The notes beneath the pieces are model-generated. The model ran no database searches and was not told the DNA's origin. It was given only the letters and a program-made list of their open reading frames with translations. A stretch of 64,000 nucleotides of DNA from Streptomyces sp. NBC_00536. GTDB taxonomy: Bacteria > Actinomycetota > Actinomycetes > Streptomycetales > Streptomycetaceae. The position numbers and the translations under genes are program-made. This document shows positions 25,381 through 36,242 of this stretch, piece by piece. The stretch lies in assembly GCF_036346295.1 (NCBI RefSeq), contig NZ_CP107819.1, forward strand, positions 434,001-498,000. Direction: 5' to 3'. Position 1 is the first letter of the stretch; each line of letters begins with the position of its first letter.

Positions 25381-25759
25381 CAGAGTCGGCACCGGCACGG
25401 GCACGGGCACGGGCACCGGTCGGACAAGTAGCGAAGGCACTGTTCCACGGAAACGGGACAGTGCCGCCATTTCCCGAACACACTGCACACAGCGGGCCTC
25501 CCGGGTCTCCTCGGGGCAGGGCCGGACGGATCCGCCGGGATCCGTTGAGAGCCGTTGGGATCCTCAGCCAAGCGCCGGTGACTTTTTTCGTCAACACTTT
25601 TCACAAGGATTGAAGAAACCCCAAGTTCACAGGCCTGGCACGCTTTTGACGCTTCGGCGGATCTTCAGTTCATGAACGCTGAACCTCTTGACGGCCCCAC
25701 CCGGGGGCAGTTCACTCACGCTTCGATCCCCCCGGATCCCCGACGTCAGGAGTACCCCC
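25381..25759. other. Intergenic region before the discoidin gene
   Basis: The 379 bases hold no gene. They begin with a GGCACG/GGCACC hexamer repeat (25388-25417), then the terminator hairpin, then an AT-rich stretch (25576-25620, with TTTTTTCGTCAACACTTTTC). TTGACG at 25646-25651 is followed 17 bases later by TTCATG, a weak candidate promoter. CAGGAG at 25747-25752 is the ribosome site of the next gene. Confidence 0.5.
25436..25465 (+). terminator. Hairpin after the RNA repair operon
   Basis: GGCACTGT (25436-25443) pairs with ACAGTGCC (25458-25465), and three more pairs including one G-U extend the stem to 11 around an 8-base loop. It sits 55 bases after the operon's stop. There is no real T-run, but position and symmetry support a terminator. 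Confidence 0.6.
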
Positions 25760-27919
<2,160 letters not shown>

Positions 27920-27924
27920 CCACC

Positions 27925-27984
27925 CCTGATCCACCCCTGTTCCACGCCTGTTCCACGCCTGATCCACGCCTGATCCACGCCTGA
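27925..27984. repeat. 11-bp tandem repeat, CCTG(A/T)TCCAC(G/C)
   Basis: Five complete units start at 27925, 27936, 27947, 27958 and 27969, with a partial sixth at 27980, exactly 11 bp apart. The array begins six bases after the stop of the discoidin gene and lies upstream of a LacI-type palindrome and the DUF1996 gene. A period close to one helical turn would present each unit on the same DNA face. Confidence 0.85.
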
Positions 27985-28040
27985 CTCCCGCGGGACGCGG
28001 GGCGGCCCGGTGGCCGTCCCGCGTTTTCCGGGCCATCCGA

Positions 28041-28052
28041 GAGAGCGCTCTC
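28041..28052. promoter_or_regulatory. LacI-type operator before the DUF1996 gene
   Basis: GAGAGCGCTCTC is a perfect 12-bp palindrome with the central CG step typical of LacI-family sites. It lies 36 bases before the DUF1996 start and matches the core of the 16-bp site at 43768-43783 in front of the GH3 gene. Confidence 0.65.
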
Positions 28053-28088
28053 CCATCTCTTCCATCCCTTCCAAGGAGCTGTGAACCG

Positions 28089-29165
28089 ATGAAACTGCAC
28101 CCGCGGGCCCTGTCCGCCTTACTGGTGTGGGTCGCCTGCGCCGTGACCGCCGCCGCCGGTCTCGGCCTGACCACCCTGACCGCACAGGCCTCACCCGACC
28201 CGGGCACCTCCGTCCACCTGGGCATGGACCACTCCCAGGTGGCCCCGCTCGCCGGAGGCGACGACCCGGACGGTGACGGCTACATCCCCGCCGTACCGCA
28301 GGTCACGGGCGTCACCCCGTCCTGGAACAACCCACCGGACCGGTACTTCCACGAGTTCCAGGCCAACTGCGCGGTCAGCAGGACCGCCCCGGACGACCCG
28401 ATCGTCTTCGCGGGCCGCCCCGGCGCCTCGCACGACCACACCTTCCTCGGCAACACCACGACGAACGCCTTCAGCACCACCGCCTCCCTGAGCGCCGGCG
28501 GCACCGCCTGCAACGCGCCCGGCGACCTGTCCGGGTACTGGATGCCGACGCTCTACAACGGCAGCCAACCGGTCCTGCCCACCGGCCCGCAGGTGATCTA
28601 CTACAAGACGGGGGTCACCGACTACACGAGCGTGCGCCCCTTCCCCAAGGGCCTGCGGTTCGTCGTCGGCAGCCCGGCCCAGACGGCGGCCGAGTTCCGG
28701 GCGCACAAGGGCTGGGTCGAGGGCTGGGAGTGCGGCGACAGCTTCAAGAACGTCGAGTTCCCGGCGAACTGCCCCGCGGGCACCCAGCTCAACATCCGCA
28801 TGCAGGCTCCCAGTTGCTGGGACGGCAAGTACCTCGACACCCCGGACCACAAGGCGCACATGGCCTACCCGGTGATAAAGCCCGGCAACAACGACAACGT
28901 CTGCCCCGCCGACCACCCGGTCGCACTGCCGATGGTCGAGTTCAAGATGGCCTTCCCGGTCAGCGGCGACATGTCGCAGGTGAGGCTCTCCAGCGGGGCC
29001 GGTCACACCTTCCACTTCGACTTCTTCAACGCGTGGGACGACCGCACCCTGAACGCCATGGTCGAGCACTGCGTCAAGGGCGGCCTCCAGTGCAACGCCC
29101 GGGGCTACGACGAGACCCACCCCGAGGCCGGCGGCGTACTCGGCCCGGACTACCGCCTCCCCTAG
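28089..29165 (+). CDS. Secreted DUF1996 protein, with a TTA codon
   Basis: A 358-residue exported protein. ATG 28089 follows AAGGAG (28073-28078). A signal peptide (cleavage near LTAQASP) is followed by the DUF1996 domain: FHEFQANCAVSRTAPDDPIV, SHDHTFLGN (metal-like HDH), SGYWMPTLYN, YYKTG, RFVVGSP, WEGWECGD-like text and SCWDGKYLDTPDHKAHMAYP. The conserved His residues and SCWDG are hallmarks of this fungal and actinobacterial family, which is of unknown function and often linked to polysaccharide breakdown. Codon 11 (28119-28121) is TTA, so translation should need the bldA tRNA and be delayed to development. A LacI-type palindrome lies just upstream. Expressed probably with the GH gene 44 bases downstream. 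Confidence 0.92.
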   Translation: MKLHPRALSALLVWVACAVTAAAGLGLTTLTAQASPDPGTSVHLGMDHSQVAPLAGGDDPDGDGYIPAVPQVTGVTPSWNNPPDRYFHEFQANCAVSRTAPDDPIVFAGRPGASHDHTFLGNTTTNAFSTTASLSAGGTACNAPGDLSGYWMPTLYNGSQPVLPTGPQVIYYKTGVTDYTSVRPFPKGLRFVVGSPAQTAAEFRAHKGWVEGWECGDSFKNVEFPANCPAGTQLNIRMQAPSCWDGKYLDTPDHKAHMAYPVIKPGNNDNVCPADHPVALPMVEFKMAFPVSGDMSQVRLSSGAGHTFHFDFFNAWDDRTLNAMVEHCVKGGLQCNARGYDETHPEAGGVLGPDYRLP

Positions 29166-29208
29166 CTCTCGACTCCCCTCCCCCCACCCCCTCCAAGGAG
29201 GTTCCGGC

Positions 29209-30939
29209 ATGCTCACCCGCATGCGCACCCTCACCGCGGCAGCCGTGCTCGCGGGAGCCGTCACCGCCTTGCCCGCCCTTCCCGCGCACGCCGCGGGCAG
29301 CGTGGTCAAGGTGACCGGCTCCCAGGGCAACTGGCAGCTCCAGGTGGACGGTTCGCCGTACCAGGTCAAGGGCGTCACCTGGGGTCCTTCCCCGGCCGAC
29401 GCGGCGCGCCTGCTGCCCGACGTGAGATCGCTGGGCGCCAACACCATCCGCACCTGGGGCACCGACGCGAGCAGCCGTCCGCTGTTCGACGCGGCGGCGG
29501 CCAACGGGATCAAGGTCGTCGCGGGCTTCTGGCTCCAGCCCGGCGGCGGCCCGGGCAGCGGCGGCTGCACCGACTACGTGACGGACACGACGTACAAGAG
29601 CACCATGCTGGCCGAGTTCACCCGGTGGGTGCAGACCTACAAGGACCACCCGGGCGTGCTGATGTGGAACGTCGGCAACGAATCGGTGCTCGGCCTGCAG
29701 AACTGCTACGCGGGCACCGAGCTGGAGAACCAGCGGGGTGCCTACACCACCTTCGTGAACGACGTGGCGAAGGCCATCCACCGGATCGACGCCAACCACC
29801 CGGTGACCTCCACCGACGCGTGGGTCGGCGCCTGGACGTACTACAAACGCAACTCCCCCGACCTCGACCTGTACGCGGTCAACTCCTACAAGGAGGTCTG
29901 CGGGGTCAAGCAGGCCTGGGAGCAGGGCGGTTACACCAAGCCGTACATCGTCACCGAGACCGGCCCGGCCGGTGAATGGGAAGTGCCGAACGACGCGAAC
30001 GGGGTGCCGCGGCAGGTCGGCGACCAGGCCATGGCCGATGGCTACACCAACGCGTGGAACTGCGTCACGGGCCACCGGGGGGTGGCGCTGGGCGCGACCG
30101 TGTTCCACTACGGCACCGAGTACGACTTCGGCGGGCACTGGTTCAACCTGACCCCCGCGGGCGAGCGCCGCAAGGCCTACTACGCGGTGAAGCGGATGTA
30201 CGGCGGGAACACGGCCGGGGACAACCTGCCGCCGACCGTGTCCGTGCCCTCTGTGGCCGACGCCTCGGCGGTTCCGGCCGGGAAAGAGATCACCATCCAG
30301 GCTCCGGCGACCGACCCGGAGGGCGACGCGCTGTCGTACGAGGTGCTCTGGGGCGGCAAGTACGTCGACGGGGGCGGCGGGCTGCTCTCGGTGGCCTCGG
30401 GCGCCCTCGGCAACGGCACCGTCAAGGCCACGGCCCCGGCCAGGACGGGTGTGTGGATCCTGTACGTGAAGGTCAAGGACGGCCGGGGCAACGTGGGCGT
30501 GGAGCAGCGCTCGGTGAAGGTCGTCCCGCCGCCGGTGTCCGGCACGAACGTGGCGCTGAACCGGCCGACCACCGCCTCCACCTTCCAGAAGGACACCTGG
30601 GGCGGCTGCCCGTGCGGCGCGGCGCTGGCCACGGACGGCCGCGACGACACGCGGTGGGCGAGCAGTTGGGCCGATCCGCAGTGGCTCCAGGTGGACCTGG
30701 GCGCGGTGAAACAGCTGAGGCACGCGCAGTTGGTGTGGGAGACGGCGTACGGGAAGGCGTACACCGTCCAGGTCTCCGACGACGGCCGGAACTGGCGCAC
30801 GGCGTACGCCACGTCCACCGGGGACGGCGGTGTCGACGACTTCGACATCGCGGCTTCGGGGCGGTACGTACGCCTGGACATGACCCAACGGGGCACCGGC
30901 TACGGATACTCGCTGTTCCACTTCGGCGTGTATTCCTGA
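29209..30939 (+). CDS. Secreted GH2-type glycoside hydrolase with C-terminal discoidin module
   Basis: A 576-residue enzyme. ATG 29209 follows AAGGAGG. The signal peptide ends near LPAHA. The TIM barrel (about 30-330) has GVTWGPSPAD, NTIRTWGT, MWNVGNES with Glu158 as likely acid/base, and VTETGPAGEW with Glu250 as likely nucleophile, the arrangement of clan GH-A (GH2/GH5-like). A beta-sandwich (about 345-440, PPTVSVPSVADASAVPAGKE onward) links to an F5/8C module (about 445-576). That module is closely similar to the discoidin domain of the gene at 25760: ADPQWLQVDLG, ETAYGKAYTVQVS and GTGYGYSLFHFGVYS. Shared binding modules suggest the two target the same polymer. The substrate is unknown. 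Confidence 0.92.
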   Translation: MLTRMRTLTAAAVLAGAVTALPALPAHAAGSVVKVTGSQGNWQLQVDGSPYQVKGVTWGPSPADAARLLPDVRSLGANTIRTWGTDASSRPLFDAAAANGIKVVAGFWLQPGGGPGSGGCTDYVTDTTYKSTMLAEFTRWVQTYKDHPGVLMWNVGNESVLGLQNCYAGTELENQRGAYTTFVNDVAKAIHRIDANHPVTSTDAWVGAWTYYKRNSPDLDLYAVNSYKEVCGVKQAWEQGGYTKPYIVTETGPAGEWEVPNDANGVPRQVGDQAMADGYTNAWNCVTGHRGVALGATVFHYGTEYDFGGHWFNLTPAGERRKAYYAVKRMYGGNTAGDNLPPTVSVPSVADASAVPAGKEITIQAPATDPEGDALSYEVLWGGKYVDGGGGLLSVASGALGNGTVKATAPARTGVWILYVKVKDGRGNVGVEQRSVKVVPPPVSGTNVALNRPTTASTFQKDTWGGCPCGAALATDGRDDTRWASSWADPQWLQVDLGAVKQLRHAQLVWETAYGKAYTVQVSDDGRNWRTAYATSTGDGGVDDFDIAASGRYVRLDMTQRGTGYGYSLFHFGVYS

Positions 30940-30959
30940 CCGGCCCGGCCACCTGAACC

Positions 30960-30998
30960 CCGCGCGCCGCCCCCTTTCCCCGCCAGGGCGGCGCGCGG
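30960..30998 (+). terminator. Hairpin after the GH2-type gene
   Basis: A perfect 13-bp stem, 30960-30972 with 30986-30998, around a 13-base loop, 20 bases after the stop codon. No T-run, but likely ends the discoidin-DUF1996-GH2 transcript. Confidence 0.6.
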
Positions 30999-31073
30999 TC
31001 GGGTCCGCGGCGGCTTCGGCCGTTCGGGCAGCGCGGGCGGCGGGTCTGCGGCGAAGGGGGAAGGGGCGTCGCG

Positions 31074-31892
31074 ATGATCGGCCCAGGAGGTGGGCCCGTC
31101 GTGATCGTCATCATCGTGGTTCTCGTCGCGGCGCTGCTGGCTTCGGTCGCCGCGAACCGGTACCTGCGCCCGCGGCTCGTGGACGCGCAGGACCAGGGGA
31201 TGAAGGTGCAGGAGCTGATCGGCCCCATGCAGACCCTGACCATCCTGCTGCTGGCCTTCGTCCTGGTCACCGCTTCGGCCTCGTACGGCATGGCGGACAG
31301 CGCGGCCCGTCGTGAGGCCCACGAGCTGGCCCATCTGGCCGCCATGGCCACCTACGCCCCCGACCCGCAGCGGACCGAGCTGCTCAAGGACACCGTCTGC
31401 TACGCCCGTACCGTACGGACGGCCGAGTGGCCCGCCATGGCCGAGGTGCGGACCTCGGACGCCTCCGACCAGTGGAGCCGCGATTTCCGGCGGGTGTTCC
31501 AGGCGTTGCGGACCGAGCAGGCCTTCGGGATGCTCGTCGCGGCCGACGACCAGCGCTCGCTCGCGCGTGAGGAACGGATGGCGCAGGCCAGCCCCAGCGT
31601 CCCGGCGCCGATGTTCTGGTTCCTGCTCGCCGTGCTCACGGTGACGGTGATCGCCCTGGGCATCGCGGTGCCGCACCGGAGCAACCGCGGGCACATCGCG
31701 GCCCTCGTCGTCATCACCGTCCTGCTGGGCGGCGCGCTGGTCATCATCCGCGATGTCGACCGGCCGTTCGGCTGGCTCATCAACGTGCCGCCCACGTCGG
31801 TCCGGGCCGTCGAGAACCAGGTGCTGCGCGATCTCCAGGCCGGGCACGCCCAGGTCTCGCTCCCCTGCGGGGCCGACGGGAACAAGGTCTGA
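31074..31892 (+). CDS. DUF4239 (bestrophin-like) membrane protein
   Basis: A 272-residue protein. ATG 31074 follows AAGGGG. It has two N-terminal helices (VVIVIIVVLVAALLASVAA and TLTILLLAFVLVTASASYG), a polar 110-residue section with AARREAHELAHLAAMA and a conserved-type YARTVRTAEWPAM, and two C-terminal helices (FWFLLAVLTVTVIALGIAVP and IAALVVITVLLGGALVII) followed by DVDRPFGWLINVPP. The DxxRPFxG end and the E...L...A.Y pattern match DUF4239, a bestrophin-like family of unknown transport role. It stands alone between a terminator and a convergent oxidoreductase. Confidence 0.85.
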   Translation: MIGPGGGPVVIVIIVVLVAALLASVAANRYLRPRLVDAQDQGMKVQELIGPMQTLTILLLAFVLVTASASYGMADSAARREAHELAHLAAMATYAPDPQRTELLKDTVCYARTVRTAEWPAMAEVRTSDASDQWSRDFRRVFQALRTEQAFGMLVAADDQRSLAREERMAQASPSVPAPMFWFLLAVLTVTVIALGIAVPHRSNRGHIAALVVITVLLGGALVIIRDVDRPFGWLINVPPTSVRAVENQVLRDLQAGHAQVSLPCGADGNKV

Positions 31893-31902
31893 ACCCCGCG
31901 GC

Positions 31903-32844
31903 TCAGACCTCGATGACGATCTTGCCCGCGGTGTGTCCGTCCTGGCTGAGCGCGAAGGCGGCCGCCAGCTCGGACAGCGGGAAGGTTTCGGCGACGGTGA
32001 CGGTGAGCTTCCCGTCCTCGGCGAGACGGGCCAGTTCGGCGAGGTCCGTACCGACCGGGCGGACCCACATCCATTCGCCTCCGGCGCCCAGCACGGACGG
32101 GTCGGCGATCGAGGCGTGGCGGCCGCCGTCGGCCAGGACCGCCTCCGTGACCTCCAGGACCCCGCCGACGAAGTCGGCGGCCACGGTGACCCCGTCCGGG
32201 GCCAGGGCGCGGACCCGCTCGGCGAGGCCGTCCCCGTAGGCGACGGGTTCGGCGCCCAGCTCGCGCAGCCGGTCGTGGTTGCGGGGCGAGGCCGTGCCGA
32301 TGACACGGGCGCCCAGGGCGCGGGCGATCTGGACGCCGAAGGAGCCAACGCCGCCCGCCGCGCCGTGCACGAGGACGGTGTCGTCCTTGCCGGTGCCGAG
32401 CCGGGTGAGCAGCTGGTACGCGGTGAGCCCGGCCAGCGGGAGTCCGGCGGCCTCGGCCCAGCCGAGGGCGGCGGGCTTGTGCGCGAGGGCGCGGACGGGC
32501 ACGGTGACGAACTCGGCGAAGGTCCCGCCGTGCACGTAGTCCTTGCGGGCGTACGCCATGACCTCGTCGCCCGCGGTGAACTCGGGGGTGTCGATGCCGA
32601 CGACCTCGACGGTGCCGGCCACGTCCCAGCCGGGGACCACCGGGTAGACGACGTCCATGAGGCCGTCGAGGCCGCCCGCCATGATCTTCCAGTCGACCGG
32701 GTTGACCGCGGCGCACCTGACCCGGACCAGGACTTCGCCGGGCCCCACCTTGGGCACCGGCAGCCGGGTCTCGGCGAGCACCTCCGTCCCGCCGTACGTC
32801 TCGTACGCCATCGCCAGCATGGTGCCCTCGCTGTCCTCGGACAT
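31903..32844 (-). CDS. NADP-dependent zinc-less alcohol dehydrogenase / quinone oxidoreductase
   Basis: A 313-residue MDR-superfamily enzyme. ATG 32844 (MSEDSEG) has GAGAGGCGAGA upstream. The GroES-like N-terminal domain includes VRCAAVNPVDWKIMAG and VPGWDVAGTV. The Rossmann part has TVLVHGAAGGVGSFGVQIA (the AGGVG NADPH loop) and VIGTAS, with RNHDRL contributing a basic residue near the adenosine phosphate. Zinc ligands are absent, so it belongs to the quinone-reductase or enoyl-reductase-like group. It reduces an alkenal or quinone, substrate unknown. No partner genes. Convergent with DUF4239 and 110 bases from the GH1 stop. Confidence 0.93.
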   Translation of the reverse strand: MSEDSEGTMLAMAYETYGGTEVLAETRLPVPKVGPGEVLVRVRCAAVNPVDWKIMAGGLDGLMDVVYPVVPGWDVAGTVEVVGIDTPEFTAGDEVMAYARKDYVHGGTFAEFVTVPVRALAHKPAALGWAEAAGLPLAGLTAYQLLTRLGTGKDDTVLVHGAAGGVGSFGVQIARALGARVIGTASPRNHDRLRELGAEPVAYGDGLAERVRALAPDGVTVAADFVGGVLEVTEAVLADGGRHASIADPSVLGAGGEWMWVRPVGTDLAELARLAEDGKLTVTVAETFPLSELAAAFALSQDGHTAGKIVIEV

Positions 32845-32954
32845 GCGTCTCGCCTCTCCGTGAGCTGGTGGAACCGCCCCCGGGCCCATCCCACCACGAA
32901 ACGCCGCGCCCGTCCCCCGGGGCGGGGCGGGCACGGCGCGGTGTCACGGGCCGG

Positions 32955-34388
32955 TCAGCCGGCGCCGTGGGCGGCGCGGTGGGCGGCGCGGTGGGCGGCG
33001 CGGTGGGCCTCGATGACGGAGGCGTAGTGGTGGCCGCTGGCCTTGACGGTGCGCAGCTGGCTGGCGAAGTCGACGTGGACGAGGCCGAAGCGTTTGGCGT
33101 AGCCGTAGGCCCATTCGAAGTTGTCGAGCAGGGACCAGGCGTAGTAGCCGGCCAGGGGGGCGCCGCGGCGGGCGGCGCGGGCGCAGGCCGCGAGGTGGGA
33201 GTCGAGGTAGGCGGTCCGCTCGGGGTCCGTGACGCTCCCGTCGGGGGCGACGGTGTCGGGGTAGGCGGAGCCGTTCTCGGTGACGTAGAGGCGGCGGGCG
33301 CCGTACTCCTCGGTGAGCCGCATCAGCAGGGTCTCGATCCCGTCCGCGTCGATCTCCCAGTCCATGCCGGTGCGCGGGACGGCGGGGCGGTCGATCTGGC
33401 GGGCGTACGGGGCCGGGCCGCCGGGGTCGTCGGTGACGTACTGCGGGAAGTAGTAGTTCAGGCCGAGCCAGTCCAGGGGCGCCGCGATGGTGGCGGGGTC
33501 GCCGGGGCGTTCGGGCAGGTCCACGCCGTAGACCTCGCGCATGTCGGCGGGGAAGCCGCGGCCGTGGACCGGGTCGAGCCACCAGCGGTTGACGTGTCCG
33601 TCCATGCGCCGGGCGGCGGCGCGGTCGGCTTCGCTGTCGGTGGCGGGTGCGATGGTGGAGAGGTTGTTGACGATGCCGATCCGCGCGTGCGGGGCGGCGG
33701 CGCGGATGGCCCGGGTGGCCAGGCCGTGCCCGAGGAGCAGGTGGTAGGAGGTGCGTACGGCGACGGTCAGGTCGGTCAGGCCGGGGGCCATGGTGCCTTC
33801 GAGGTGTCCGATCCAGGCGGAGCACAGGGGTTCGTTGAGGGTGGCCCACTGGGTGACCCGGTCACCGAGCCGTTCGGCCACCTGGGCGGCGTAGGCGGCG
33901 AAGTGCTCGGCGGTGTCCCGTTCGGGCCAGCCGCCGCGGTCCTGGAGGGTCTGCGGCAGGTCCCAGTGGTAGAGGGTGACGCAGGGCTCGATGCCCGCGG
34001 CGAGCAGTGCGTCGGTCAGCTGGTCGTAGAAGTCGAGGCCCTTGGGGTTGGCCGGGCCGTCGCCGCCGGGGACCACCCGGGGCCAGGCCACCGAGAACCG
34101 GTAGGCGTTGGTGCCCAGGGCGCGCATCAGCGCGATGTCGCCCCGCCAGCGGTGGTAGTGGTCGCAGGCGGTGTCGCCGTGGTCGTTTCCCGCGGTGTTG
34201 CCGGGGGTGTGCGAGAAGGTGTCCCAGATCGACGGCGTACGGCCGTCCTCGTCGGCGGCGCCTTCGATCTGGTAGGCGGAGGTCGCGGTGCCCCAGGCGA
34301 AGTCGCGGGGCAGCGCGGCGAGGTCGATGGGCCGGGGCTCGGTCACGACGGTCCTTCCGGGTGCGGTGGGCGGGGGTGCGGCGCTCAT
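32955..34388 (-). CDS. GH1 beta-glucosidase
   Basis: A 477-residue cytoplasmic enzyme, last gene of the sugar ABC operon. Its ATG overlaps the permease stop (ATGA). GH1 signatures: [36 protein letters not shown] with acid/base Glu186, LGLNYY, and VTENG with nucleophile Glu371, then [13 protein letters not shown]. It should cleave imported beta-glucosides or cello-oligosaccharides to glucose. The C-terminus is extended by an [17 protein letters not shown] tail encoded by four 12-bp DNA repeats. That tail is outside the catalytic fold and appears to be a recent repeat expansion. Regulation is probably by the divergent ROK protein. Confidence 0.96.
   Translation of the reverse strand: MSAAPPPTAPGRTVVTEPRPIDLAALPRDFAWGTATSAYQIEGAADEDGRTPSIWDTFSHTPGNTAGNDHGDTACDHYHRWRGDIALMRALGTNAYRFSVAWPRVVPGGDGPANPKGLDFYDQLTDALLAAGIEPCVTLYHWDLPQTLQDRGGWPERDTAEHFAAYAAQVAERLGDRVTQWATLNEPLCSAWIGHLEGTMAPGLTDLTVAVRTSYHLLLGHGLATRAIRAAAPHARIGIVNNLSTIAPATDSEADRAAARRMDGHVNRWWLDPVHGRGFPADMREVYGVDLPERPGDPATIAAPLDWLGLNYYFPQYVTDDPGGPAPYARQIDRPAVPRTGMDWEIDADGIETLLMRLTEEYGARRLYVTENGSAYPDTVAPDGSVTDPERTAYLDSHLAACARAARRGAPLAGYYAWSLLDNFEWAYGYAKRFGLVHVDFASQLRTVKASGHHYASVIEAHRAAHRAAHRAAHGAG
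32962..33009. repeat. 12-bp tandem repeat inside the GH1 3' end
   Basis: Four units of GCGC(G/C)GTGGGC(G/C) at 32962, 32974, 32986 and 32998. They encode the His-Arg-Ala-Ala tail of the beta-glucosidase, so copy-number change would keep the frame. Confidence 0.9.
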
Positions 34389-35251
34389 TTGACGGCTCCC
34401 GCGGTGAGTCCGGCCACCAGATAGCGCTGGAGCAGCAGGAATCCGGCGACGACGGGGACGCTGACGACCAGTGAGGCGGCCATGATCTGGTTCCAGTACA
34501 CGTCGTTCTGGGTGGAGTAGCCCTGCAGGCCGACGGCCAGGGTGCGGGTCTGCTGGTTGGTCATGACCGAGGCGAAGAGGACCTCGCCCCAGGCGGTCAT
34601 GAAGGAGTACACGGCGACGGCGACGATGCCCGGGACCGCGGCCGGGACGACGACGCGAAAGAGCGCGCCGAGCGGGCCGCAGCCGTCGACGGTGGCGGCC
34701 TCGTCGAGGTCGCGGGGCACCGAGTCGAAGTAGCCGATGAGCATCCAGATGGAGAAGGGGAGCGAGAAGGTGAGGTAGGCGAGGATCAGCCCGGCGCGGG
34801 AGCCGTAGAGGGCGATCCCGGTGGCGTTGCCGACGTTCACGAAGATGAGGAAGAGCGGCAGCAGGAAGAGGATGCCGGGGAACATCTGGGTGGAGAGCAC
34901 CGTGACCGTGAACAGGCGCTTGCCGCGGAAGTGGTAGCGGCTGACGGCGTAGGCCGCGAAGACGGCGATGACCACGGAGGCGGCGGTCGCCGAGCCCGCC
35001 ACGATCAGGGAGTTCACGAAGTACTTCGCCAGCGGCACCGTGTGCCAGATGTCGGCGTACGGGCGGACGGTGAGCCCGCTGGGGATCCAGTGGAAGGCCC
35101 CGGCGACGTCCTTCAGCGGCTTGAGCGAGCTGGTGATCATCACGTAGACGGGCAGCACGACGAAGCCGGTGAGCAGGGTCAGGAAGACCGCCCGGACCAC
35201 CTGGAAGGAACGGGCCGGGGCGAGCGGGGACCTGCGCCGGGCCTCAGGCAT
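34385..35251 (-). CDS. Carbohydrate ABC transporter permease (MalG-type)
   Basis: A 288-residue inner-membrane permease with six helices. The cytoplasmic EAA loop is [20 protein letters not shown] near residues 185-205, which docks the ATPase. The N-terminal [19 protein letters not shown] and C-terminal [21 protein letters not shown] are typical of MalG/LacG partners. It overlaps the upstream permease by 8 nt and the GH1 gene by 4 nt. No ATP-binding subunit lies nearby; in Streptomyces such importers share the distant MsiK ATPase, so that is the likely partner. Confidence 0.95.
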   Translation of the reverse strand: MPEARRRSPLAPARSFQVVRAVFLTLLTGFVVLPVYVMITSSLKPLKDVAGAFHWIPSGLTVRPYADIWHTVPLAKYFVNSLIVAGSATAASVVIAVFAAYAVSRYHFRGKRLFTVTVLSTQMFPGILFLLPLFLIFVNVGNATGIALYGSRAGLILAYLTFSLPFSIWMLIGYFDSVPRDLDEAATVDGCGPLGALFRVVVPAAVPGIVAVAVYSFMTAWGEVLFASVMTNQQTRTLAVGLQGYSTQNDVYWNQIMAASLVVSVPVVAGFLLLQRYLVAGLTAGAVK

Positions 35252-36212
35252 CGGCCTTGCTCCTTCCGCGGCTGGTGACGAGCAGGTAGAGGGCGGTGAC
35301 CAGCAGCAGGAAGAGCAGCAGGAGGACGGACATCGCCGATCCGGTGCCGAAGTTCCAGGTGACGAAGCTGGCCTGGTAGATGTGAATGGAGATCAGGTCG
35401 GCGGCCTGCGGGGCCGACTTGCCGAACAGCACGAACGGCGTGTTGAAGTCGTTGAAGGTCCACAGGAACAGGACCAGCACCAGGACCTGGTTGACGGGCC
35501 CGATGGAGGGCAGGGTGATCCGGCGGATCTGCTGCCAGGTCCCCGCGCCGTCGAGGGCGGCGGCCTCGTACAGCTCCTTCGGGATGTTCTGCAGGGCGGC
35601 CATCACGATCAGGAAGGCGAAGGGCCAGCCCTTCCAGACGGACACGATGAGCAGCGCCCAGAAGCTGTTGTCGCCGAGTAGCCAGAAGGTGTGCTCGCCG
35701 CTCATGCCCAGCTGGTCGTGCAGGACATGGTTCACCAGGCCGTTGTCCCGCTGGAACATGAATCCCCAGGTGATGACGGCGGCGTAGACGGGGAGCGCGT
35801 ACGGGACGAGGAACAGTGCGCGCAGGACGCCGCGGCCGCGGAAGGTGTCCTGCATGAAGACGGCGGCCGAGGTGCCGATGAGCCAGCACAGGCCCACCGA
35901 GAGGAGGGTGAACTGGCAGGTGGTGAGGAACGATCGGAGCAGGTCGGCGCCGACGGGCGCGTTGACGTCGACGGCCAGGGAGTAGTTGTCGAAGCCCGTC
36001 CAGGGTGCGCGCGACCAGTGCCGGATGACGAACTGGGTCAGCTGCCGGAAGCTCATCAGGATGCCCATCACCATGGGGATCAGGTGGATGAGCAGTTCCA
36101 TCAGCAGGGCGGGCAGGAGCAGCAGGTAGGGCAGGGCGGTACGGCGCAGCCGTCCGGTGCGGCGCACTCGGGCGGTGGTGCGGCGTACCCGCCCCGCGGT
36201 GGCGGACGTCAT
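35244..36212 (-). CDS. Carbohydrate ABC transporter permease (MalF-type)
   Basis: A 322-residue permease. After a basic start (RVRRTTARVRRTGRLRR) come six helices, with the EAA loop IPKELYEAAALDGAGTWQQIRRITLP. A long first periplasmic loop (QFVIRHWSRAPWTGFDNYSL) is typical of the MalF-like member of the pair. The start at ATG 36212 has only a weak site and follows the binding-protein stop by 30 bases. It is paired with the overlapping MalG-type permease. Confidence 0.94.
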   Translation of the reverse strand: MTSATAGRVRRTTARVRRTGRLRRTALPYLLLLPALLMELLIHLIPMVMGILMSFRQLTQFVIRHWSRAPWTGFDNYSLAVDVNAPVGADLLRSFLTTCQFTLLSVGLCWLIGTSAAVFMQDTFRGRGVLRALFLVPYALPVYAAVITWGFMFQRDNGLVNHVLHDQLGMSGEHTFWLLGDNSFWALLIVSVWKGWPFAFLIVMAALQNIPKELYEAAALDGAGTWQQIRRITLPSIGPVNQVLVLVLFLWTFNDFNTPFVLFGKSAPQAADLISIHIYQASFVTWNFGTGSAMSVLLLLFLLLVTALYLLVTSRGRSKADA

Positions 36213-36242
36213 GGGGAGGGGCTCACTGTCATGGGTGGGGGC

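Noticed and set aside
22324..25488. A 1,054-codon minus-strand frame opposite the four-domain repair protein
   Set aside because: Low-complexity Pro/Arg/His/Gly sequence with no domain; the plus frame has conserved catalytic residues throughout.
27925..27984. The 11-bp array as a CRISPR
   Set aside because: No spacers, period far too short and no cas genes.
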